This document shows positions 23,807-35,943 of a DNA stretch of 36,091 bases, piece after piece. A model generated the notes under the pieces. That model searched no databases. It saw only the letters and a list, made by a program, of their open reading frames with translations, and was not told the DNA's origin. Position 1 is the stretch's first letter; each line of letters begins with the position of its first letter. Both the position numbers and the translations under genes were made by a program. The stretch is from Anaerolineae bacterium. Its GTDB lineage: Bacteria > Chloroflexota > Anaerolineae > Aggregatilineales > Phototrophicaceae. The DNA is taken from contig JAJDUC010000125.1 in assembly GCA_022826865.1 (NCBI GenBank), forward strand, positions 1 to 36,091, given 5' to 3'.

Positions 23807-26449
23807 ATGATCCGATTCGACCGATTCACCGAACGCGCGCAAGACGCCGCCGCCCGCGCTTACGAAATCCTCCATCGCTACGGCCACTCGCAAGTGGATA
23901 CCGAGCATATTTTGCTCGCCCTGCTGGAGCAAGCCGATGGCGTCGTGCCGCAGATCCTGGAACGCCTCTCGGTCGATGTCGGCGCATTGCGCTCCCGCGT
24001 CGATGACATCCTGCGCAGCAGCCCGCGCACGGCAACCATCTACGGCCAAGGCGCCAACCAGGTCTTCATCACGCCCAGGCTCAAGAGCATCATCGACCGC
24101 GCCAACGAAGAGGCAAATCGGCTCCGGGACGAATACATCAGCACGGAACATATCTTCCTGGCCCTGCTCAATGAGCGCAGCACCGATGTCTCCAATACCA
24201 TGGCCGAATACGGCATCACGCGGGAGCGCGTCGCCGACGCCGTGAAAGATATCCGCGGCGGGCAGCGCGTCACTGATCCCCAAGCCGAAAGCCGCTACCG
24301 CACGCTCGAGAAATACAGCCGCGATCTGACCCGAATGGCGCAGGAGAGCAAACTTGATCCCGTCATCGGCCGCGACAGCGAGATTCTGCGCGTCATTCAA
24401 GTGCTAAGCCGCCGCACCAAGAACAATCCCGTGCTGATTGGCGAAGCCGGCGTCGGCAAGACCGCCATCGTCGAAGGGCTGGCGCAAAAGATCGCCGTGA
24501 ACGACGTGCCCGACTTGCTTTTGGGCAAGCGCGTGCTCAGCCTCGATCTGAGCGGCATGCTCGCCGGCAGCCGTTTCCGCGGCGAATTCGAAGAGCGCCT
24601 GAAAGGCGCCATTGAGGAGATTCAGCGCTCCGAGGGCGAAATCATCCTTTTCATCGACGAGCTGCATCAGGTAGTAGGCGCGGGCGCCGCGGCCGGCGCC
24701 ATGGATGCCGGCAACATGATGAAACCGGCCCTGGCGCGCGGCGAACTGCAGACGGTCGGCGCCACCACGATGGACGAATACCGTCAGCACATTGAAAAGG
24801 ACAGCGCTCTCGATCGGCGTTTCGCGCCCATCTTCGTTGAGGAACCAAATGTCGAGGACACCATCGAGATGCTCTACGGCATCCGCGATCGCTACGAAGC
24901 CCATCACAACGTCAACATCGCCGACGACGCGATTGAAGCGGCCGCCCGCCTCTCCGCCCGCTATTTGACCGAGCGCAAACTGCCGGACAAAGCGATTGAC
25001 CTGCTGGATGAAGCCGCCGCCAAACTGCGAGTCGCGCTGTTTTCCATGCCGCCCTACCTCAAGCGAATGCGCGAAACCGTTGATCAGTTGGCGCTGGAAG
25101 AGCAGGCGGCTGGCTTGTCGCGCGATTATGAACGAGCCGCGGACTGCAAGATGCAACGCATTCAGCTCGAGGAAGAATATGAACATGCCCACACAAGTTG
25201 GCGCCGGGAAAACACACTAGACGAATTGGTAACCGCCGACAACGTCGCGCAAGTGGTCGAGCAATGGACCGGCATTCCCGTTCAGGCCATGCTGGAAACG
25301 GAATCGGAAAAGCTGCTGCGGATGGAAGAGATAATCAAGGAGCGCGTCATCGGGCAGGAGAAAGCGGTGGCCGCGCTCGCCGATGCGATCCGCCGCGCCC
25401 GCAGCGGACTGAAGGACCCGAAGCGGCCGATCGGTTCATTCATCTTCCTCGGCTCCAGCGGCGTCGGTAAAACGGAACTGGCCAAGGCCCTGGCCGAATT
25501 CATGTTTGATGACGAAGATAACCTGGTGCGCGTCGATATGAGCGAGTACCGGGAAAAACACACGGCCAGCCGGCTCTTTGGCGCGCCGCCGGGCTACGTC
25601 GGCTACGAAGCCGGGGGGCAATTGACGGAGGCCATCCGGCGCCGTCCCTATCGTGTCATCCTATTTGATGAGATTGAAAAGGCGCATCCCGATGTCTGGA
25701 GCGTCCTGCTGCAGGTGCTTGAAGACGGCCGTATGACCGACGGTCAAGGCCATACTGTTGACTTCCGCAACACGGTTCTCATCATGACCAGCAACCTGGG
25801 CACGGAATTCGCCAAACATGGCGGCGCCCTGGGTTTCCTGCAGCAAGATAATGCCGCAGTCGCCGATCACCGCAAGATTGAACAAGCCATGCGTGATACC
25901 TTCCGGCCCGAATTCCTCAATCGCATAGACGAAATCATCATCTTTGAACCTTTAACGCTGGAAGCGGTTGAAAAGATGGTCGACTTGCAGATTCGCGAGT
26001 TGGCGGCGCGCATGGACGAGTCTGACCTGGCGATTCACCTCACGGAACCGGCGCGCTTCTGGCTGGCGAAGCAAGGTTTTGATCCACAATATGGCGCGCG
26101 GCCGCTGCGCCGCGCCATTCAGCGTCATATCGAAAATCCTTTGAGCATGCACTTGCTCAAAGGCGATTTCCGCGCTGGCGATTTGATCGTAATCGACGAA
26201 AAGGACGAAAACCTCGAGTTCACGCGCCATGCCAACCAGCAGAGCGATTTCCGGGAGGGCGAAGCTCGGTCGGCCGGCGCCTATGACAATCCATTTGAGG
26301 AGAACTATCCGGCGCGCGAATACTACGACGCCGAATACGAGGACGCTGACTTCGCCGACTTTCTTTCTCAGACCGACGATGACGACGAATTTGACCCGTT
26401 TCCGACGCCGCCGGCGCGCCGCCACGAGGACATCGATCGCCTCGAGTAA
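23807..26449 (+). CDS. clpC: ClpC-type AAA+ unfoldase, paralogue 1 with acidic C-terminal tail
   Basis: 880 residues. Clp N-domain double repeat ([32 protein letters not shown]); AAA1 with Walker A GEAGVGKT at 212-219, Walker [10 protein letters not shown]; a short middle region with UVR-like helix ([20 protein letters not shown]); AAA2 with GSSGVGKT at 549-556, Walker [14 protein letters not shown]. An LGF tripeptide ([10 protein letters not shown]) lies where ClpP-binding ATPases have VGF/LGF/IGL, so partnership with ClpP is expected, though clpP is not in the window. The last ~75 residues are a very acidic, Tyr/Asp-rich tail ([20 protein letters not shown]) absent from ordinary ClpC. AGGAAC precedes ATG 23807. 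Residue motifs are intact in both ATPase rings. Confidence 0.95.
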   Translation: MIRFDRFTERAQDAAARAYEILHRYGHSQVDTEHILLALLEQADGVVPQILERLSVDVGALRSRVDDILRSSPRTATIYGQGANQVFITPRLKSIIDRANEEANRLRDEYISTEHIFLALLNERSTDVSNTMAEYGITRERVADAVKDIRGGQRVTDPQAESRYRTLEKYSRDLTRMAQESKLDPVIGRDSEILRVIQVLSRRTKNNPVLIGEAGVGKTAIVEGLAQKIAVNDVPDLLLGKRVLSLDLSGMLAGSRFRGEFEERLKGAIEEIQRSEGEIILFIDELHQVVGAGAAAGAMDAGNMMKPALARGELQTVGATTMDEYRQHIEKDSALDRRFAPIFVEEPNVEDTIEMLYGIRDRYEAHHNVNIADDAIEAAARLSARYLTERKLPDKAIDLLDEAAAKLRVALFSMPPYLKRMRETVDQLALEEQAAGLSRDYERAADCKMQRIQLEEEYEHAHTSWRRENTLDELVTADNVAQVVEQWTGIPVQAMLETESEKLLRMEEIIKERVIGQEKAVAALADAIRRARSGLKDPKRPIGSFIFLGSSGVGKTELAKALAEFMFDDEDNLVRVDMSEYREKHTASRLFGAPPGYVGYEAGGQLTEAIRRRPYRVILFDEIEKAHPDVWSVLLQVLEDGRMTDGQGHTVDFRNTVLIMTSNLGTEFAKHGGALGFLQQDNAAVADHRKIEQAMRDTFRPEFLNRIDEIIIFEPLTLEAVEKMVDLQIRELAARMDESDLAIHLTEPARFWLAKQGFDPQYGARPLRRAIQRHIENPLSMHLLKGDFRAGDLIVIDEKDENLEFTRHANQQSDFREGEARSAGAYDNPFEENYPAREYYDAEYEDADFADFLSQTDDDDEFDPFPTPPARRHEDIDRLE

Positions 26450-26557
26450 CTGGCGTGTCCGGCGCTTTCTCGTCACGATTTCAACGTAATTTGCCTGAAG
26501 GCCCATCCAGCTGGCAGTTTCGCATCGCGGCGCCGTCAGCGCCGCTCGAATTGTCCT

Positions 26558-26585
26558 TTGACTATAACCGCGCCATCGCTATAAT
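26558..26585 (+). promoter_or_regulatory. Strong sigma-A promoter of the S1-domain gene
   Basis: TTGACT (26558-26563) and consensus TATAAT (26580-26585) are 16 bases apart, placing the start point near 26592, 18 bases before the ATG at 26610. This gives the S1 gene its own promoter independent of clpC1. Confidence 0.8.
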
Positions 26586-26609
26586 TGCTGCGCCTAATAT
26601 AAGGGTGAA

Positions 26610-28208
26610 ATGGAAACCGCCATGAGTGTAGAAGAACGCGGCAAGCGCGAAGACCTGCCACAGGACGCTTCGTATGCCGAGTTGCCGCCTGCAGGAACCT
26701 CCATCCCAGCACAGACCGCGGATGGAGAAATAGTGCCCGAAACTGCGGCGGACGCCGCCGGGAATACGACGCAAGAAGCGGCGCCGCAGCCTGTCGATTC
26801 AAGCGCGTCGACGAAGCCGGCTGCAGCCGCGGACTCAGATCCGGGTGAAGTGGAAGCGCCAGCGGAAGAAGGCGCAGCCACAGCGCAAAACGACTCGACG
26901 GCGGAAGCCGCTCCCGCGGTAGCAGCATCCGAACCGACGGTCGAAGCGAGCGAATCCGGCGCTGCGGCTGAGCAGCCGGCCACAGACCCGCCCTCAGCCC
27001 CGGCTGAAAAGGCGTCGGCCAAAGAAGAGGCGAAATACCAGCGAGGGCGGGTTTACCCGGGTGTCATCAGCAGTACGACGCCAACTGCCGTTTACGTAGA
27101 CCTCGGCGATGGCGATCAAGGCCTGGTGCCGGGTCGCGAATTGGAACTCATGACGCGCAAGATGCTGGAGTCTTTGACGGTTGGCGCCGAAGTCGATGTC
27201 TACGTTGTCAACCCGCGCAACCACCGTGGTGAAACCGTCCTGTCGATCAATCACGCCTTGGAAGAACTCGATTGGCGCAATGCCGATCGCTTCGCCAAGA
27301 GCAAAGAAGTCTACGAGGCGCAAGTCGGCGGTTACAACAAAGGCGGCTTGATCGTGCGATTTGGCCGGCTGCGCGGTTTCGTTCCACAAAGTCAATTGGC
27401 GGAAGACCGCGTGCGAAACATCAGCGGGGATACGCCAGAAGAACGATACGGGCCCATGGTCAACCAGCCCATCGGCGTCAAAGTGATGGAGGTCGATCGG
27501 CATCGCAATCGACTCATTCTGTCCGAACGGGCCGCCACGCGCGAAGTCCGGCAGCGCCGCAAAGAAACCCTAATCGCGGACCTGAAGGTTGGCGAGATCC
27601 GCCAAGGCCGGGTTGTGAGCCTGGAGAGCTTCGGCGCTTTCGTCGATATCGGCGGTGGCGAGGGGCTGATTCACGTTTCCGAATTGGCCTGGGGGCATAT
27701 CACGCATCCCCGCCAGGCGGTGAACATCGGGGATGAAGTCGAGGTTGAGGTCATCGATGTCGACCGCAAGGCCAAACGCATTGGCTTGAGCCGTCGCCGC
27801 GTCATTCGCGATCCCTGGGACGAAATCGCGACATCGCTGCGCCGCGGTCAACTGATTCGCGGACGCGTCACCAAGCTGACCAAATTCGGCGCATTCGCCC
27901 GGCTGATTGACCATGACAGCGTCGAAGGCCTGATTCATATCTCGGAACTCTCGGGCGAACGGGTCGCTCATCCGCGCGAAGTGGTGAACCGCGGCGATGA
28001 ACTCGTCCTCCGGATTATCAAGATCGACATCAAGGAACGGCGGCTGGGTTTGAGTTTGAAATCCGTGCAGTCGACCGAATACCTTGATCTGGATTGGGAA
28101 ATGGCGATTCAAGACGCGGCCAGCTTGCCTAACGCGGAGCCGGATACCGAGACGAATGCGGCGGCCAGCGAGCCGGACCCGCAATCCGAAGCGGCCCCCG
28201 AAGAATAG
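26610..28208 (+). CDS. Ribosomal protein S1-like RNA-binding protein (four S1 domains)
   Basis: 532 residues. The first ~135 are a disordered Ala/Glu/Pro/Ser-rich acidic region. Four OB-fold S1 domains follow at about 143-210 (YQRGRVYPGVISSTTPTAVY), 232-305 (GGYNKGGLIVRFGRLRGFVP), 327-397 (RQGRVVSLESFGAFVDIGGG, GLIHVSEL) and 410-485 (IRGRVTKLTKFGAFARL, GLIHISEL). The acidic C-terminal tail resembles the N-terminal one. Domains 3 and 4 are closest to the RNA-binding consensus. Bacterial S1 holds mRNA at the 30S subunit; this is the Chloroflexota/Firmicutes-like short form and I cannot tell rpsA from a paralogue. AAGGGTG just upstream supports ATG 26610. It lies between two clpC genes. Confidence 0.9.
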   Translation: METAMSVEERGKREDLPQDASYAELPPAGTSIPAQTADGEIVPETAADAAGNTTQEAAPQPVDSSASTKPAAAADSDPGEVEAPAEEGAATAQNDSTAEAAPAVAASEPTVEASESGAAAEQPATDPPSAPAEKASAKEEAKYQRGRVYPGVISSTTPTAVYVDLGDGDQGLVPGRELELMTRKMLESLTVGAEVDVYVVNPRNHRGETVLSINHALEELDWRNADRFAKSKEVYEAQVGGYNKGGLIVRFGRLRGFVPQSQLAEDRVRNISGDTPEERYGPMVNQPIGVKVMEVDRHRNRLILSERAATREVRQRRKETLIADLKVGEIRQGRVVSLESFGAFVDIGGGEGLIHVSELAWGHITHPRQAVNIGDEVEVEVIDVDRKAKRIGLSRRRVIRDPWDEIATSLRRGQLIRGRVTKLTKFGAFARLIDHDSVEGLIHISELSGERVAHPREVVNRGDELVLRIIKIDIKERRLGLSLKSVQSTEYLDLDWEMAIQDAASLPNAEPDTETNAAASEPDPQSEAAPEE

Positions 28209-28341
28209 TTGTATAGTCCGCTGTCTTTCGACAAGTTTCTAACCAAACCTTGGCGGAATATCCCTGCAAGGTTGCCAAATTTGCCCGTCAGATACGTCTG
28301 AGAACCGAAATTCGGTTTCTCCTGTGGTCTACCCCCTCAGT

Positions 28342-28361
28342 CCCCCCATATCAATGGGGGG
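28342..28361. repeat. Perfect C6/G6 hairpin, candidate interspersed repeat
   Basis: CCCCCCAT, loop ATCA, ATGGGGGG: 8 paired bases, flanked by ACCCCCTCAGT on the left. This composition is common in intergenic repeats of GC-rich genomes. No poly-T run follows on either strand, so it is unlikely to be a terminator. Confidence 0.5.
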
Positions 28362-28846
28362 AAGTTGGTTTCGCATTGAAGCGCTTTGGGATTTCTTGTG
28401 ATGCAAATCCCTATGCCCGCTAAACTCTAGTGGGATCGCGCGCTGCGTAGCTCCCCTCCCCGATGCTTCGAGGAAGGGCCGGGGGTGGGGTAGAAAAACT
28501 GTGCCAGCATCATCCAGTACCGGACAAGCCTTACAGTTTTCGAAAAATGAGAATCGCGTCTTTTTCGCATGAGTAACTTGTTATTACTTGTGCGCGCGTT
28601 CGGCTTTTACGCGCGGAGCGGCCAGGCAAATGGATCCGCCCGCCGGAAAATTCTACCGCCACGGCGCAATGCGCCGCTTGCCGGATAGACTGCGGCGCAA
28701 GCGCTGTTTCTTGCCATAAAGCGTTCGGCTGTCCGTTGATTTATTCCCGGTCGTCCGCTACTATAATTTGAACGGCATCAGCCCATTGCCCGGCGAAAGC
28801 GCAGCAGCGCCTTTCACGACGGCTATGCTAGAAACAGATGAACTGC

Positions 28847-28855
28847 TGGTATAAT
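28847..28855 (+). promoter_or_regulatory. Extended -10 promoter of clpC2
   Basis: TGGTATAAT (28847-28855) is a perfect extended -10 box (TGn plus consensus TATAAT). No TTGACA-like -35 lies at the right distance, as expected for extended -10 promoters. The start point would be near 28862, about 58 bases before the GTG start. No CIRCE or CtsR-like direct repeat is seen here. Confidence 0.65.
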
Positions 28856-28919
28856 ATGGCACATTGTAAGATTTCGGACGCGTCCCACAGGCGGGCAACT
28901 GACCATGGAGGAATAGACC

Positions 28920-31418
28920 GTGCCGAATAAAATGGAACGCTTCACACAGCGGGCGCGGCGCGTATTGAGCTTGGCACAGGAAGAGGCGGAACGCCTGCAA
29001 CATCATCAGATAGGCACCGAACACCTCTTGCTGGGTTTAATGCGCGAAGAAGGCGGGGTTGCCGGCCGTGTGCTGCGCGATCTGGGTTTGGACCTGCGCC
29101 GCGTCGAAGAATTGGTGACGCGTCTGTCGACTGCGGATGACCGCAGTCCAAACCCGCAGTTGGATTTGTCGCCGGGGACAAAAAAGGTGCTCGAACTCGC
29201 CGTGGACGAAGCGCGGCGCATGGGCCACCACTACATAGGCACGGAGCACTTGCTTCTGGGCTTGGTGCGGCAGCAGGAAGGCATCGCCCTCGATGTGCTG
29301 CGTCGGCTCGGCGTCAGCCCGGAGGAGGTCCGCCGCCAGACGAGCAAGGTCCTGCAAGAGAGCCCGGTGCAATCGGCGCAGAAGGCGCATGAGCGGCCGC
29401 AGAGCAAACCCTCGCGCAAGGACAGCACCCCGCTGGTCGATCAATTGGCCACCGATTTGACCAGCCTCGCCGAGACCGGGAAACTAGATCCGGTCGTGGG
29501 GCGCGAGATGGAAATCGAGCGCGTGATCCAGGTTTTGAGCCGCCGCCGCAAAAACAACCCGGCGCTCATCGGCGAGCCCGGTGTTGGCAAGACCGCCATT
29601 GTCGAAGGCTTGGCCCAGCGCATTGTCGAAGGCGACACGCCCAAACCCCTGCTGCGCAAGCGTGTGCTGCAACTGGATGTGGGTTCGCTGGTCGCGGGCA
29701 CCATGTACCGCGGGCAGTTTGAAGAGCGCCTCAAGCGCGTGATTGAAGAGCTTAAAGCATCGGACACGATCTTATTTATCGACGAAGTGCACATGCTGGT
29801 GGGGGCGGGCTCGGCCGGAAGCAGCGTGGATGCCGCAAATATCTTGAAGCCGGCGTTGGCGCGCGGCGAACTGCAATGTATTGGCGCGACAACCTTGGAT
29901 GAATATCGCAAGCATATCGAAAGCGACGCCGCCCTGGAGCGCCGTTTTCAGCAAATTCAAGTGGCTGAACCCACAATCGAAGAAACCGTTGAAATTCTGC
30001 AGGGCATCAAATTTCCTTATCAAGATCATCATAATGTTGAAATCACCGATGACGCCATTGAAGCCGCCGCCAACCTCTCCGCCCGATATATCCCCGATCG
30101 ATTTTTACCCGACAAAGCCATTGACCTGATTGATGAAGCCGCCGCCCGCTTGCGCATGTACAAGAGCCCGGAAGCGGCCGCCGTGCGCCGCGTCATGGAC
30201 GAGTTGGAAGAACTGCACGAGGAGATTGAACTGGCGGAGGCAGCCGAAGAACGCGACGAGTTGGCGTCTTTGCAGTTGCGGCGGGAATCGCTGAATTCGA
30301 CGATCGCGGATATCCGCCACAACTGGAACGAAGAAACCGGACAGCCGCGTCTGATCGGCGATGATATCTCCGAAGTCGCCGCGATGTGGACCGGTATACC
30401 AGTTACGCGGATCGCCAACGAAGAAAGCGAGCGCCTGATGGAGATGGAAGAAAAACTCCATGAGCGCATTGTGGGCCAGCACGAAGCCATCGTCTCGATC
30501 AGCAAAGCCGTGCGCCGCGCGCGCGCCGGCTTGAAGGACCCGCGGCGTCCGATCGGCTCATTTATGTTTCTTGGGCCGACCGGCGTCGGCAAGACCGAAC
30601 TAACCAAGGCGCTGGCGGAGTTTCTTTTCGGCAGCGAAGACGCGCTGATCCAACTGGATATGAGTGAATTCATGGAGCGGCATTCGGTCGCCCGTCTTGT
30701 TGGCGCGCCTCCCGGCTACGTCGGTTATGAAGATGCCGGGCAATTGACAGAAGCGGTCCGGCGCCGCCCGTATAGCATCGTTGTTTTTGACGAAGTCGAA
30801 AAAGCGCATCCGGAAGCCTTCAATATGCTGCTGCAAGTGATGGAAGAGGGCACGCTGACCGATGCCCGCGGTCGTCGTGTTGATTTCCGCAATGCGATGA
30901 TCGTTATGACCAGCAATGTCGGCGCCGAACTCATCAAACCGAATTCCGGCCTGGGTTTCAACACCCAGCTTGACGCCGGCAAACTCGATGACGAGGCTTA
31001 TGAGGATATGAGCCGCAATGTGACGGACCAACTCCAACGTCGCTTCCGGCCGGAATTCCTTAACCGCGTCGATGCAACGATCATATTCCGTTCGCTCACG
31101 CGGGACGAGATCAGGCAGATTGTCGATCTCGAATTGAACAAGGTGCGCGAACGGCTGCTGGAACACGCCATCACCCTCGAAGCGACCGAGTCCGGCATCG
31201 ATTGGCTTTCGGATAACGGTTACAACCCGGAATTCGGCGCCCGCCCCCTGCGCCGGCTGATTCAAAATGAAGTCGAAGACCGCCTCTCCGATGGCATACT
31301 CACCGGCGAATTCGGCCTGGCGAGCGTCGTAAGAATCGATGCCGACGACGACGGCGCGCTGGCCATGTACACAGTCGCGGATGAAGAAGTCGCCGACGAG
31401 CTTGAGGCGCAGGTCTAA
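28920..31418 (+). CDS. clpC: ClpC AAA+ unfoldase, paralogue 2 (standard form)
   Basis: 832 residues, usual ClpC length. N-domain repeats ([35 protein letters not shown] and [15 protein letters not shown]); AAA1 Walker A GEPGVGKT at about 218-225, Walker [11 protein letters not shown]; a middle-domain coiled coil ([20 protein letters not shown]); AAA2 GPTGVGKTE at about 552-560, Walker [14 protein letters not shown], sensor TSNVG, arginine-finger region [10 protein letters not shown]. The LGF tripeptide (NSGLGFNTQ) fits the ClpP-docking loop. It should unfold proteins for ClpP. GGAGG 8 bases upstream of GTG 28920 sets the start; the in-frame ATG at 28932 is poorly spaced. It has its own promoter and stands downstream of the S1 gene. 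Confidence 0.96.
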   Translation: MPNKMERFTQRARRVLSLAQEEAERLQHHQIGTEHLLLGLMREEGGVAGRVLRDLGLDLRRVEELVTRLSTADDRSPNPQLDLSPGTKKVLELAVDEARRMGHHYIGTEHLLLGLVRQQEGIALDVLRRLGVSPEEVRRQTSKVLQESPVQSAQKAHERPQSKPSRKDSTPLVDQLATDLTSLAETGKLDPVVGREMEIERVIQVLSRRRKNNPALIGEPGVGKTAIVEGLAQRIVEGDTPKPLLRKRVLQLDVGSLVAGTMYRGQFEERLKRVIEELKASDTILFIDEVHMLVGAGSAGSSVDAANILKPALARGELQCIGATTLDEYRKHIESDAALERRFQQIQVAEPTIEETVEILQGIKFPYQDHHNVEITDDAIEAAANLSARYIPDRFLPDKAIDLIDEAAARLRMYKSPEAAAVRRVMDELEELHEEIELAEAAEERDELASLQLRRESLNSTIADIRHNWNEETGQPRLIGDDISEVAAMWTGIPVTRIANEESERLMEMEEKLHERIVGQHEAIVSISKAVRRARAGLKDPRRPIGSFMFLGPTGVGKTELTKALAEFLFGSEDALIQLDMSEFMERHSVARLVGAPPGYVGYEDAGQLTEAVRRRPYSIVVFDEVEKAHPEAFNMLLQVMEEGTLTDARGRRVDFRNAMIVMTSNVGAELIKPNSGLGFNTQLDAGKLDDEAYEDMSRNVTDQLQRRFRPEFLNRVDATIIFRSLTRDEIRQIVDLELNKVRERLLEHAITLEATESGIDWLSDNGYNPEFGARPLRRLIQNEVEDRLSDGILTGEFGLASVVRIDADDDGALAMYTVADEEVADELEAQV

Positions 31419-31622
31419 AGCGATAGCCCTTCCATTGGCATGTCATTAAGATGGCGCTAAAGCTGGCGGCCCGGGCGGGTGGTTTACTGCGCCTGCGAAG
31501 CCATCATAGCCGGAACTGACAACTGTCTCGCCAATAATAGCTGGAATGAGCCGAAGGCGCGGATTGAAATTGTTTGATGAAGTCGGTCATACGGACTTCC
31601 CCACAGGCATGAGAAACAAGAG

Positions 31623-33452
31623 ATGCAAATAGCTCGATTCCGATTTCCTGTCGGCTGGTTAGTCTTGCTTATGCTGTCCTTGGCCCCGCTGGCGGTATTC
31701 ACGTATCTCGGATCTCAGAGCCGGCTTATCGGTGACGATTTCTGGGTCTTCGGCGCCGGTCGCGATCTCGGACCCTGGGAAACCATATTGCGCGTGCGCG
31801 ACTCATGGACCAGCACATACAGCGATTTTTTCCTGCACAGTCTGGTCGTTCCATTGCGGGAAACCGCGCCGCGCATCATGCCCGCTATCATAATGATCAT
31901 TTGGAACTTTGCTTTGGCCTGCATAGTGTTTCAGGTCTTGCGACTGCTGAAGATTGGCCGCCATCGCCTGATAATCTCGATTGTTTTTGCCGCATTCATC
32001 GCAGGCGCAACTGTCAATGGCATTCTCTCGCCTCTCTCCATCTACTATTATTGGGGCGCGGTCAAGTATCTCCTGCCGATGGCCCTTCTCACCGTATACA
32101 CAGCGGCGGCTCTGCTCTTGATCCCTCGGCTAAAGAGCCGCCGACAAGTCGTTGTCGCCACCCTTGCCGGATCGATTTTCTGCTTTATCAACGCCGGTTT
32201 TTCGGAGATGTTCTTAATCTATCAACTCGCATTTATGACGATGGCGCTGGCCGCGCTCGCCCTGTTCATGCGTGACCCCCTCAGGCGCGTGGCCTTCACT
32301 TTTTACGGAGGCGGATGGCTGGCTACGTTCGCCAGTTTCCTCATTCAAGTGAGCGCGCCCGGAATCGCCAACCGGAACGCTTATGCCCAAGAGATCCTGG
32401 GCGAGTACACTGCCTCCGTCGCCGAACTGATCATTGATTCACTCGCACAGACGCTGCGGCTTACGTATGATGCCGATATCTTTGCAGGCTTTATGCTCCT
32501 GTTCTTCCTTGGCCTCTATACGATGCTAAGCGTATATCGCCCAGGACAGCGGTCGGATGATCATGAACCTATCGAAATGACTCGCAGTTTTTTGCTTTCT
32601 GGATTCCTGGCGCAACTGCTGTTTATTCCATTCATATATTCACACAGCAGCGACCTTCCGCAGGCGCTGGGACGATACAGTTATGCCTACTCAATCATAT
32701 TCGTTATCAATGGCGGTCTCTTAATTGGTTTAGGCATCCTGCTTTTGTATCGTCAGCGAATCAACGCCTGGCTTGCCGAAAATCAATCAGCTGCTGACAT
32801 CATTGCAATGGCAGCCTTGCTGATAATATTGATTCTCTTTGCCCTTACTCAGATTCGCCCGATCTATTGGAAAGTCTTCGCTTTTCTTTTCTCAAGCTGC
32901 CATATACTTCTTTTAATGCTCGTCTGGCTGTTAGCCCAGAAGTTCCTTCGGCGGAGATTGGCGACCTTCGTACTCTGTGTTTACGGCGCTTTCCTGGCTT
33001 TGAACAACGCCGTAATCTTGCCTGAAATCTATACGCACATGAGAGTAATCCCGCGAACTTTAACCATGTTGCCTTACAGCATGGTTATGCTTGGTCTGCT
33101 TTGGGGAGTCCTGCTTGGCTTTGTTTTGAAACAGCATGAAGGCTCGGGTCGCTCAAAGACCCGGCTCGGGAATATATTGAGGTTGATCTGCTTTTGCGCA
33201 GTCATGCTGATTTCCATCGCCATTGTCGGCCGGAACGCGCAATTGATTCCATCATTCGAGACTTTCGCGCGTGAATGGGATGCGCGGCAAGATTATATCA
33301 TTGCGCGGCGAGACAGTGGTCAAAGGGTGATCGCCGTATCGCCCTTGTCATTCGACCTGGGCACGTATATGAAACAGATCAAGCCATTCCTGATCGATCC
33401 TCACGCGCCATACTACTATGGGGTAGACGCCTTTATTGCGGATGACACGTGA
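31623..33452 (+). CDS. Polytopic membrane protein, DUF6056/GT-C-like
   Basis: 609 residues with roughly 12 hydrophobic helices. Right after the first helix comes SRLIGDDFWVFGAG, an acidic pair at the start of the first outer loop, as in GT-C-fold glycosyltransferases that use lipid-linked sugars. NGILSPLSIYYYWGAVKYLLPM and NAGFSEMFLIYQLAF fit the DUF6056 family as I know it from Chloroflexota. A soluble C-terminal stretch (FETFAREWDARQDYIIARRD, then VIAVSPLSFDLGTYM) should face outside. A transferase role is inference. By eye it is AT-richer than the clp genes. AAGAG lies just upstream of ATG 31623. It converges on groEL; no partner gene is adjacent. Confidence 0.85.
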   Translation: MQIARFRFPVGWLVLLMLSLAPLAVFTYLGSQSRLIGDDFWVFGAGRDLGPWETILRVRDSWTSTYSDFFLHSLVVPLRETAPRIMPAIIMIIWNFALACIVFQVLRLLKIGRHRLIISIVFAAFIAGATVNGILSPLSIYYYWGAVKYLLPMALLTVYTAAALLLIPRLKSRRQVVVATLAGSIFCFINAGFSEMFLIYQLAFMTMALAALALFMRDPLRRVAFTFYGGGWLATFASFLIQVSAPGIANRNAYAQEILGEYTASVAELIIDSLAQTLRLTYDADIFAGFMLLFFLGLYTMLSVYRPGQRSDDHEPIEMTRSFLLSGFLAQLLFIPFIYSHSSDLPQALGRYSYAYSIIFVINGGLLIGLGILLLYRQRINAWLAENQSAADIIAMAALLIILILFALTQIRPIYWKVFAFLFSSCHILLLMLVWLLAQKFLRRRLATFVLCVYGAFLALNNAVILPEIYTHMRVIPRTLTMLPYSMVMLGLLWGVLLGFVLKQHEGSGRSKTRLGNILRLICFCAVMLISIAIVGRNAQLIPSFETFAREWDARQDYIIARRDSGQRVIAVSPLSFDLGTYMKQIKPFLIDPHAPYYYGVDAFIADDT

Positions 33453-33510
33453 CTCTTTAACCGTCAAATATTCGAGAAGCATCCGCCGTCTCTCTGTCTG
33501 ACGACATTCT

Positions 33511-33544
33511 CAAAACAGAAGAGGACTGCCGCTGGGCAGTCCTC
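33511..33544 (-). terminator. groEL intrinsic terminator
   Basis: A perfect 10-bp stem GAGGACTGCC / GGCAGTCCTC (33521-33530 and 33535-33544) with 4-base loop. On the minus strand it is followed by TTCTGTTTTG. It lies 34 bases after the groEL stop and points away from the convergent membrane-protein gene. Confidence 0.85.
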
Positions 33545-33577
33545 CGGTAGTCTTGTTGCGGCCGGTTTTCAGCCAGT

Positions 33578-35245
<1,668 letters not shown>

Positions 35246-35298
35246 TCATTCCAACTTGTTTCTTGCAGCCTTGAATCTCGGTTGCCTTCAAGCGCGCG

Positions 35299-35601
35299 CT
35301 AGACGACGACGATACCGAGAATGTCGGTCTCTTTCATTATGAGCATTGTGGCGCCACCAAGCTTGACTTCGGTGCCGGCGTACTTTGCAAAGAGGACGCG
35401 ATCGCCTTCCTTGACATCCATCGGAATGCGCTTTTCGCCTTCCTCATCGTATTTCCCCGGTCCCGCTGCGCGGATAAGACCCTGCTGGGGTTTTTCCTTG
35501 GCGGTTTCCGGCAATACAAACGCGCCACCGGCAAAGGTCTCTTCCGATTCAACCGGTTCGACCAGGACGCGATCACCTAGCGGGCGGATACTTACAGCCA
35601 T
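35299..35601 (-). CDS. groES: Co-chaperonin GroES (10 kDa)
   Basis: 100 residues from ATG 35601, which has GGGAG 7 bases upstream. Landmarks: [17 protein letters not shown], the mobile loop with [17 protein letters not shown] (the FVLP segment binds GroEL), [20 protein letters not shown], and the final strand ETDILGIVV. The open frame reaches back to 35820 across the promoter and is rejected. First gene of the groES-groEL operon. Confidence 0.98.
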   Translation of the reverse strand: MAVSIRPLGDRVLVEPVESEETFAGGAFVLPETAKEKPQQGLIRAAGPGKYDEEGEKRIPMDVKEGDRVLFAKYAGTEVKLGGATMLIMKETDILGIVVV

Positions 35602-35662
35602 TTTATTCTCCCTCTGCACTACGGATACAATCGTTAAGCGATGACTTGCTTCACTCGGAAAT

Positions 35663-35689
35663 CTGGCACTCTCCATAATCGAGTGCCAA
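35663..35689 (-). promoter_or_regulatory. CIRCE operator (HrcA site)
   Basis: CTGGCACTC-N9-GAGTGCCAA on the plus strand matches CIRCE (TTAGCACTC-N9-GAGTGCTAA) with exact 9-base spacing; a matched A-to-G and T-to-C change preserves the palindrome. It lies just downstream of the -10 box and 62 bases before groES. Repression by HrcA at normal temperature is expected; hrcA is not in the window. Confidence 0.92.
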
Positions 35690-35701
35690 GTTTCCAACTG
35701 T

Positions 35702-35730
35702 AAATTAGCATAATTTGCGCGGCTAGTCAA
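35702..35730 (-). promoter_or_regulatory. Sigma-A promoter of groES-groEL
   Basis: On the minus strand TTGACT (complement of 35725-35730), a 17-base spacer, then TAATTT (complement of 35702-35707). The CIRCE site begins 12 bases past the -10, so the operator overlaps or closely follows the start point. Confidence 0.82.
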
Positions 35731-35943
35731 CGGACTTGGCAGAAAGGATGTATGATTGCCAGAAAATATATGCTTTTCTAATGTACTCGACACTAATGCA
35801 GCGCCCACATGCGCCCGCAACTTAATTCGCCTCGCGGCAAGCAGGAGGTCTGTTAAGCTGACCGGCGGTTTCCATGCCGCGGTCTAAGCAGGGCAATCGC
35901 ATCAAAATCATAATGAGCGGTTCGCTACGAAAATCACGAAAGT
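35731..35943. other. Intergenic stretch without recognisable content
   Basis: Between the groES promoter and the right-edge repeat I see no gene, hairpin or promoter that I can support. Short open frames here are small and lack protein-like composition. Confidence 0.4.

Larger units (their letters stand above)
28209..28919. other. About 700-bp non-coding stretch with several hairpins
   Basis: No convincing gene on either strand. Contents seen: an imperfect hairpin AGAACCGAA/TTCGGTTTCT at 28301-28320, possibly ending the S1 transcript; a perfect 8-bp hairpin CCCCCCAT-ATCA-ATGGGGGG at 28342-28361; a C-rich/G-rich pair CTCCCCTCCCC (28451-28461) and GGGGGTGGGG (28481-28490) with the look of an interspersed repeat; a second TATAAT at 28762-28767 with a poor -35; and the clpC2 promoter at 28847-28855. 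A structured RNA or long leader is possible but not demonstrable by eye. Confidence 0.6.

Noticed and set aside
24404..25192. 262-codon minus-strand open frame within clpC1
   Set aside because: Antisense to intact AAA1 motifs, without a start signal or protein-like features.
28709..28919. CIRCE or CtsR control of clpC2
   Set aside because: No GCACTC-N9-GAGTGC palindrome or heptad direct repeat is visible near the extended -10 promoter.
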